From assembly GCA_950295325.1 (NCBI GenBank), contig OX485807.1, positions 1,550,501-1,614,500 on the forward strand: a stretch of DNA of 64,000 bases, in the 5' to 3' direction. Each line of letters starts with the position of its first letter. Position 1 is the stretch's first letter. Of this stretch, positions 58,575 through 64,000 are shown in pieces. A program made the translations under genes and the position numbers. Source of the DNA: Polytrichum commune. Lineage: Eukaryota > Streptophyta > Polytrichopsida > Polytrichales > Polytrichaceae. The notes under the pieces are model-generated. The model saw nothing but the letters and a program-made list of their open reading frames with translations. It was not told where the DNA came from and searched no databases.

Positions 58575-58690
58575 CCAAGTCATGGTTCCACGGTTGGTTG
58601 GTTAAGGAAGTTTGTGTTACACTAGTACGGTCCGGGTTCGATTCCCGTTGGATCCGTCTGAGCGTATTAGTGTATTATACTATGACTTGG
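58575..58690 (+). other. tRNA-like segment within the element 3' UTR
   Basis: ggttggttggttaagg resembles an A box and ccgggttcgattcccg is a perfect B-box/T-arm hairpin, about 45 bases apart, on the plus strand (antisense to the element). The segment is enclosed by inverted repeats ccaagtcat (58575-58583) and atgacttgg (58682-58690). It is not a complete tRNA: I could not build an anticodon arm and acceptor stem. It may be a SINE head inserted into the element or an antisense Pol III promoter. Confidence 0.55.
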
Positions 58691-58857
58691 TGTTGCAAGT
58701 GAGTTAATCATGGGCAGGAAAATGGTGCCAACCAACCGGCTGCTACCCCTCTTTCTGAGCTATAGGTGGTATTTGAATAACTAGTGGTCTCACCACTACC
58801 CCTCTTTTGTTTGATCGGGGTGGGGGGGGGGGGGGGGGGGAAGATGTTGTGTTGGGT

Positions 58858-60437
58858 TTATGTGTTTATATTGTGGTTTTGTAAATTTGTGATGGATTGT
58901 TTGTTTTCTATTCGTCTTTTATGGATCAATATTGAATGTGCATATTGTATAGCGATTATATTTATTTGTTTGAATGTGCTTCTAATTTGGGATGTAGGGA
59001 GTTTAAGTTGTGTTTCAAGTTCATTCATCGAGGGGATGTGAGTTGTGGCTCTGGCACCTGATGCTAGTACGATAAGTGGGGCTACATTCCAACCTCTTGC
59101 TATGATATTGTCAATGAGTGGTTGATATTTTGTGATTTTCCTCTCCCTTGTTTCTGCCGAGAATCTATCGTTACAGTATGTAAATTCAATAAATTGTATG
59201 GTAATTGTTGGCGTAGGTGCTTCTGGAGGTGGGGAGTTGTATGGGTGGCCAAGCACGCATATTATGTCGGGTTTGAGCCTAGCGTTGCAGGAGCATCTTT
59301 GGGTGTTGCATGTGCATGGTAGTAACCATGTTGGGACTGTGTTTTCTTGGGGTAGTTCATTATATGTGCCTGCATTCATAAGTATGTAATTTCTTGTTAC
59401 TTTGTTTGAGACGAGAAGCTTGCGTATTTCCCATACTGCTCTATTATGTCTATTTGTTATGAGTGCGTGGATGTGTTGTTGTTTGCATTTTAGGAGTACG
59501 TGTAACCATGTATATGCTTCTGGTGAGTTACATATGGGACATGTGTGGGACGGATATGCGATTCTACCAAAGAAGAGTTGTTTCCTAGCGTGTCCCACAT
59601 ATTGTCCAGTACGGAATTTTACTAGACACGTTTTTTGTTTGTCCGTGATGACTGGATTATTCCAAAAGTCATTTGATAATACTTTGTCAATATCTTTGTT
59701 TTCGAGCCACTTGTGTAATTGGTGTGTTTGGGTAGCTATGAGGGCTAGGTTGTGTTTTTTGTCATATTTAGTGATATATTTACCAAGGTGTCGGATGGGG
59801 CCTTTGTCGGGTGTTTCTTGCATTGAGTGCCACCAACCTTTTTGGAGGTAGTACGGTGTGGGGTGTGCATGTTCATGTGTGGCTATGGCATCTCTATGGT
59901 TTAGTTCACATCCCATTTTGGCTAACTTGTCCGCTTGTTCGTTACCGCTTATATTCGTATGAGCTTTGACTTTGTGTAGTGTAGTGATTTGTGTTCGGGA
60001 TTGTAACATTTTGATTATGGCTTCAAGTATCTTCTTGTCTGGGTGACTATTGTGTAAGGTTGGATGTTTCATTTGTGTATTTAGGAGGTATAAAACATTA
60101 AGACAGTTTGTGAAAATATGTGCAGGTTCATTTCGGTATGTAGTGGTGAGGAGGCATAGAGTATGATAGACAGCCATCATTTCGGCTCGTAGTATATTTT
60201 GGAGTCCTGGTAATCTTTCTGCAATTTTAAGATTTTTGAAAGCGTTATATATGCCGTATCCTGCTTTTTCACGTCTCCAATTTTCGGCAGTTAGTGCTTT
60301 GGGTGGAATAAACGACCCATCGGTATAGTAACAAAATTGTGGTGGATATTTGGGGGGTAGGCATATGTCGTGGTTTGTGATTGGTGGAATATTGGTAGGT
60401 TGGGTCGGGGGCGAGATGGGTGGGTTTGTAAGTTGAG
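58858..60437 (-). pseudogene. RNase H, CCHC finger and restriction-like endonuclease part
   Basis: Continuous frame downstream of a TGA near 60440. The RNase H region has YYTDGSF, GYGIYN, the glutamate in LRAEMMAVYH, IFTNC in place of the usual TD (the expected catalytic Asp is Asn), and KAHTNISGNEQADKLAK. A CCHC finger follows (CPIC, H and C of TWLHVLLKC, about 59485-59545) with an RHN motif shortly after (ITNRHNRAVWEI), as in RLE-type elements such as R2. The C-terminus has a cysteine cluster (CTCNTQRCSC), then KPDIICV, FIEFTYCND, KITKYQPL and GWNVAPLIVL, matching the KPD...(D/E)xT...K pattern of restriction-like endonucleases. In an active relative these regions would degrade template RNA and nick target DNA. 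The missing Asp and upstream stops argue that this copy is dead. Confidence 0.75.
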
Positions 60438-60609
60438 ATCATTTCTTACTATAGTTTACTGGTGTGTTTGTTGGAGTGGGAGGTGCGGTTGTGGTAAATA
60501 TACTGGGTATATGTAAAGATGTGCCGATATTGTGTATGTGATCGATGTATCCTGTAGGGTTAATGGGCGTATTTTTATGATGTATGCATAGGATTCTAAT
60601 GTCACAACT

Positions 60610-61377
60610 TTATGTTCGGGGTTCAATTTGTAATTCTGGTGGTATTGTAGGCTCGTCATATGTAATGGTATCTGCTTTGAAGTGTGTGATGACGTGCGAG
60701 TCCGGAAAAGGACCTTCATGGGGGTGAAGGTTGTGGTACCAAGTTGGGTTGGTTGTTATGAGTATTGTTATTGTGTCTGGATTGTTTTTGGCAACAAGTC
60801 TTGCCCAGTGTAGGGCTTGTTGAGTGTCAATTTCTGTGTGAGGATGGGCATACCCATTCCCTGTCCATTTATGTTGGAATGCGGTCCCTATTGACCCAAA
60901 TACTTTATCTCTAGGAAATGGAGAAGAGAATTGTCTTAGTGAGGTGGAGCATGTTACTGGAGATGAGAAATGTGAATGTGTAATTTGGAATGAATCAATA
61001 ATGTGCTCGAGGATGGCATTGGGTAATGTGTATTGGGCAAGTTTGAGGGGGTCATTTTTGGGCATTCTATATTTGTATCGTTGGTATAACCATGCAACTT
61101 CCTTTTCAAATGATTGTATGGGGGGTTCTAAGTTATGTGGTTGGTGTAGTGTGTTTTGGTATTGTTCCCATAGCCATTGTAATCTCTTCTCTGGGATGGT
61201 AATTAAGTTGCATCCGTCATCATCATAAATATGTGATACGCCATGTTGGCTTTGGATGGTGGGTTGTGTGCAAGCAATGTCGTGATCCGGGTTACATTCA
61301 TTAATATGAATGTGGCATAGGGGTATGATGTGTGGGGGGGGGGGGGATGTGTCTTGTGTCTCTTGTTTGTGGTTCAT
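60610..61377 (-). pseudogene. PCIF1-like methyltransferase-like segment of the element
   Basis: This 255-codon frame lies between RT and RNase H and shares a frame with the RNase H region through two stops. It carries, in order and with plausible spacing, WLYQRYKYR, LPNAILEHIIDSFQI, HFSSPVTC, FSSPFPRDKVFGSIGTAF, GNGYAHPH, and TNPTW. PCIF1-type N6-adenosine methyltransferases have the same series: RY, LP, F-x-SP-x-x-C, FGS-x-G, a catalytic NPPF and P-x-W. Here the NPP position reads HPH, so catalysis is probably lost in this copy. It is no known part of plant LINEs. The match is by motif order only and needs a profile search. The start of the frame coincides with a C-run that changes the frame relative to RT. 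Confidence 0.55.
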
Positions 61378-63585
61378 CGAAATTGGTTTTTAAAATGTAG
61401 GTAAAGTGTTGATTTTGTTTGTGAGTATAGTATTGAGTTAGTAGTAGGATGTTATGATTAATGGTGTTTTGGTTCTCCCATGGGAATAAATCTCTTTGAG
61501 GAAGCCATTTATTGTATGTTAATTCGTTGGGGAGTATCCATTGACATAGGTAGGATGTATATTTCTTCGTAATTTTGTTTTTATCTTTGTAGGTGAGGGG
61601 GCGGTCATTTATTATGGAGTGGATTGGGAATTGTGTATGGTTTTTTGGGATGTGCGGTGGTGGTTTTGGGAATTCGGGTGGTGGGGGCGGTGGGGATGGT
61701 GGGGGGTGTTCGTTGTGGTTTCTTGGTCTTGCATTTATGTGGTGATTTTGTATTATGTATGCATTTTTTAGTATGTTTGGTAAGACATGTGTTGGGCAAT
61801 TATTTGGGCATTGGTTGTGACATGGCGTTTCGCAAAAGAGTATCCGTGCTTGGTTTAAGGCGGCTTTGATTGTTTTAGTAGGTGTGGCATAGTAATTTTT
61901 GAATTCGTCGTTGGTCATTAATTGTGTGCCATTGGGGTGTGTTATGTGTTTGAGTTCGGTTATGTTGTGTAGTATTAGTTTATGTAGGTGTTTTAGAGAA
62001 GTTGTGGGGGTTAATGTTGGTATATTTTGTGTTTGTCTCATCCATTGTGTTTCAAGTGGTGTGGGAAGGAGGGGGAATTTTGCGAGTGTGCTTTTTAAAT
62101 GAACGCCGCTAGTTGCTTTGAGTAGGTACAACGTTCTTGTAATTGGTGATCTTATACAATCATGTTGGGATATGCGTGGTAGATTTAGTGATCCTCCATG
62201 TTTGGCAAGTATGTGTTGTGTTAGTCCGTTGTATATTTTTCCAAGTCTCCCTTTATCATTGAGGGCGTTGATGAGTTGTTCTCCGATGCATGTAATGTAT
62301 GCATTTTTTAGTGAAAATGCTTCTGTGCCAAACATGTCGTGGGGAAGTTGTGTGACTGCATTTGACATGCATTTTGGGAGGCCACATATGGTTTTGTGTA
62401 GGGCGGTTATTCTTTTATCTAGCTTTTTGATGGCGGGGAGCGAATATGGGACTGCGTAAAAACTATAGGCTATGCCGGCTCTTATGACTGTGTCAACCAT
62501 TTGTATTTTTTGTTTAATGGTGACTGGGCATGTAGTTAGTAGCTTACATTGTGTGACAAGTTTGGTTGTTGTTATGTGTGTTTGTATTTTCCATTGTAGT
62601 GATGGGACTAAGTTGATTCCTAGGTAGACGTATGGTTCATGTTGGCTTAGGATAGGGATGGTTTGATCCCGGAAATTTATATTGGCATTTTTTAATTGTG
62701 TTTTAAAGGCTTGGGAATTTAGTTTCGTTTTGTTTGGGCATCCGGTGACGGCACATTTAGGTATGCCAAGGTCCATTCCCGCTCATTCGCAATATTTGTC
62801 AAGTTTGTTTAATTGGACTTGGAGGGATGTTAAGTTGTTGGATATGGCCGCTAGGTCATCGGCATAGGCGGCGGAGCTTAGTTTCGTATTGGAGGTATTA
62901 AAGGTGTATCTGTTATTTCCCCGTTGTAGCCACCTAAGAAGTGGCTCAAGAAAAATGATAAAAAGATACGGGCTTAATGTGTCTCCTTGTATAGTCCCTC
63001 TTTGTATAGGTATTGGTTGTATCTCACCAAAGTGTTCTCCGGTAAATGTGGTAGTGGATTGTGAATAGATATTACTTATTAAGGCCACCGCATCTTGTGG
63101 GTAGCCTAGGTCTTTCATAATGGCAAGGAGTCTAGCGTGGTCGATAGATCCAAAGGCATTTTAAAAATCTATGTATAAGATGTAGATATCTTGATTGGTT
63201 AGTCGTGCATATTTTAGTGCGGCAATGATAGTTTGAAGTTGTCTTGCGGTGCACCTTTCGGCACGGAAGTCCTCTTAACTATCATATAGGATTTGGTGTT
63301 TTTCTCCGTATGCGGAAATGATGCTTGTAAGTGTGCTAGTGAATAATTTATATATTATGTTAGCGAGTGCGATTGGTCTATGGTTAGTAAGGTGGTGGGG
63401 ATTCATTTTTTGTATAGGAGTATTGTGAGGCTTGTTTTCCAAGATTCGGGAATTTGTTTTTGTTTATAACAATGGGTAAAGAATAGTAAAAATAGTTTGT
63501 AAAACCTTGGTGGCATGTTTTTCAAAATGACATTGGGAATTTTATCGGGTCCGGGGTTTTCCCATAGGCCAAGTTTTTGAGGCAT
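61301..63585 (-). pseudogene. Reverse transcriptase of the non-LTR element
   Basis: RT blocks in order: KLGLWENPGPDKIPN and PESWKTSLTILLYKK (63403-63585), FRAERCTARQLQTIIAAL (about 63230-63280), IDF-stop-NAFGSIDH (motif A, about 63140-63165), RGTIQGDTLSPYLFIIFLEP (motif B, about 62960-63005), and SAAYADDLAAI (motif C with the catalytic DD, about 62845-62880). The thumb and connector run to 61301. In-frame stops occur near 63292, 63162 and 62784, and there is at least one frameshift between 63403 and 63300. Motif content is that of a LINE-type RT, not of an LTR or group II element. The part to the right (63600-64000) is the linker before RT, also with stops. Confidence 0.88.
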
Positions 63586-64000
63586 ATGTCGTATGTTTCT
63601 TGGTCAATGTACGTATGTAAGGGAATTGCTGCGTCTCTACGTTTTTCAATGGTGTATCCATTCAAGTCATACCATGGGTATTGTCTGACTCCGTATATGC
63701 ATTGTTGTGTGTGATCTGGTTGATAGTAGCATGTTGGAACAGTAGGTCTATTACTAATTGATTGTTGGGCATGTATTTCTTGTGCGATATCTTTTGGGTT
63801 GGTAAGGATATTGTTGTATCTATTTATAAGACAATCTAGTGGGGGAGTGTCGGTGCTTTTGAAGACTTTTCTATTTATCTTTTTGGTGTTCTTGTCATAA
63901 AGTTATTGATACTTAGATATGGCTTTTTTTATTTGAGTTTTAGTGTAGTCCGTCGTAATTTTTCGGGCTTTGTTTTTAGCTTTTTTTTGCTATTGTGACT

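Larger units (their letters stand above)
58210..64000 (-). mobile_element. Decayed non-LTR retrotransposon with RT, methyltransferase-like, RNase H and RLE regions (partial)
   Basis: On the minus strand the element enters from the right window edge and ends at 58210. The reading frame runs from RT (about 63900-61301) through a frame change at a homopolymer (61334-61346) into one frame that continues to 58858 with two in-frame stops near 60609 and 60440. Domain order is RT, PCIF1-like segment, RNase H, CCHC finger, restriction-like endonuclease. The combination of RNase H and RLE after RT is known in Dualen/RandI elements of green algae; plant L1 and RTE elements lack an RLE. The 5' part, where an apurinic endonuclease might lie, is outside the window. 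The 3' UTR is about 650 bp and structured. Confidence 0.8.

Noticed and set aside
58575-58690. Functional tRNA gene
   Set aside because: B box and A box are present, but I could not form a full cloverleaf with acceptor and anticodon arms.
1-64000. CRISPR array, bacterial operon or rRNA genes
   Set aside because: No spaced direct repeats, ribosome-binding sites or rRNA-like sequence; introns and plant gene families show this is eukaryotic DNA.

Overview
The window looks like nuclear DNA of a land plant with a large, repeat-rich genome. The signs are a seven-exon PTI1-like receptor-like cytoplasmic kinase gene with plant GT-AG introns, a family of plant-specific DUF247 genes, a 14.8-kb Ty3/Gypsy LTR retrotransposon primed by an Asp-type tRNA, a plant L1-type LINE, and many small foldback or MITE-like elements. 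I cannot place it to a clade; low gene density and repeat content would fit a fern, gymnosperm or large-genome angiosperm. Only two host genes look intact: the DUF247 gene at 920-2527 (minus) and the kinase at 8001-11077 (minus).

Layout. 1-4153 is DUF247 copy A with its flanks; a poly(A)-tailed insert with a 14-bp target-site duplication (TSD) lies upstream of the gene. 4201-4930 is a large foldback element, followed by a SINE-like element (5607-5775) and a foldback MITE (6567-6822). 7.9-13.5 kb holds the PTI1-like kinase, probably with a 5' UTR intron. 14-37 kb is mostly intergenic: decayed DNA transposons, an L1 LINE remnant (17.1-20.3 kb) split by a 913-bp hAT-like element, a hAT-like MITE with poly(G) ends, a near-complete palindrome (34715-35090), and the 3' flank of a third DUF247 copy (C). 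37347-52141 is a young full-length Ty3/Gypsy element on the minus strand. It has 1.93-kb LTRs, a TSD (tgagt), a PBS, two small ORFs before gag, a gag-pol frame, and a roughly 955-aa extra ORF after pol. It landed in DUF247 copy C, whose other half resumes at 52147 and 53245-53640. 54240-58134 is DUF247 copy B, a frameshifted pseudogene whose flanks are duplicated with copy A.

58210-64000 (minus, running off the window) is the most unusual item: a decayed non-LTR retrotransposon whose frames encode, in order, a reverse transcriptase, a segment resembling the PCIF1-type N6-adenosine methyltransferase core, an RNase H, a CCHC zinc finger with an RHN motif, and a restriction-like endonuclease with KPD and IEFT motifs. 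RT, RNase H and RLE together recall the Dualen/RandI group of green algae rather than ordinary plant L1. The methyltransferase-like segment is, as far as I know, unexpected. Its 3' end carries a strong hairpin next to a (TTC)n tail.

The host genes do not form a shared pathway. The region is best read as an old DUF247 triplication and one kinase gene embedded in nested mobile elements.
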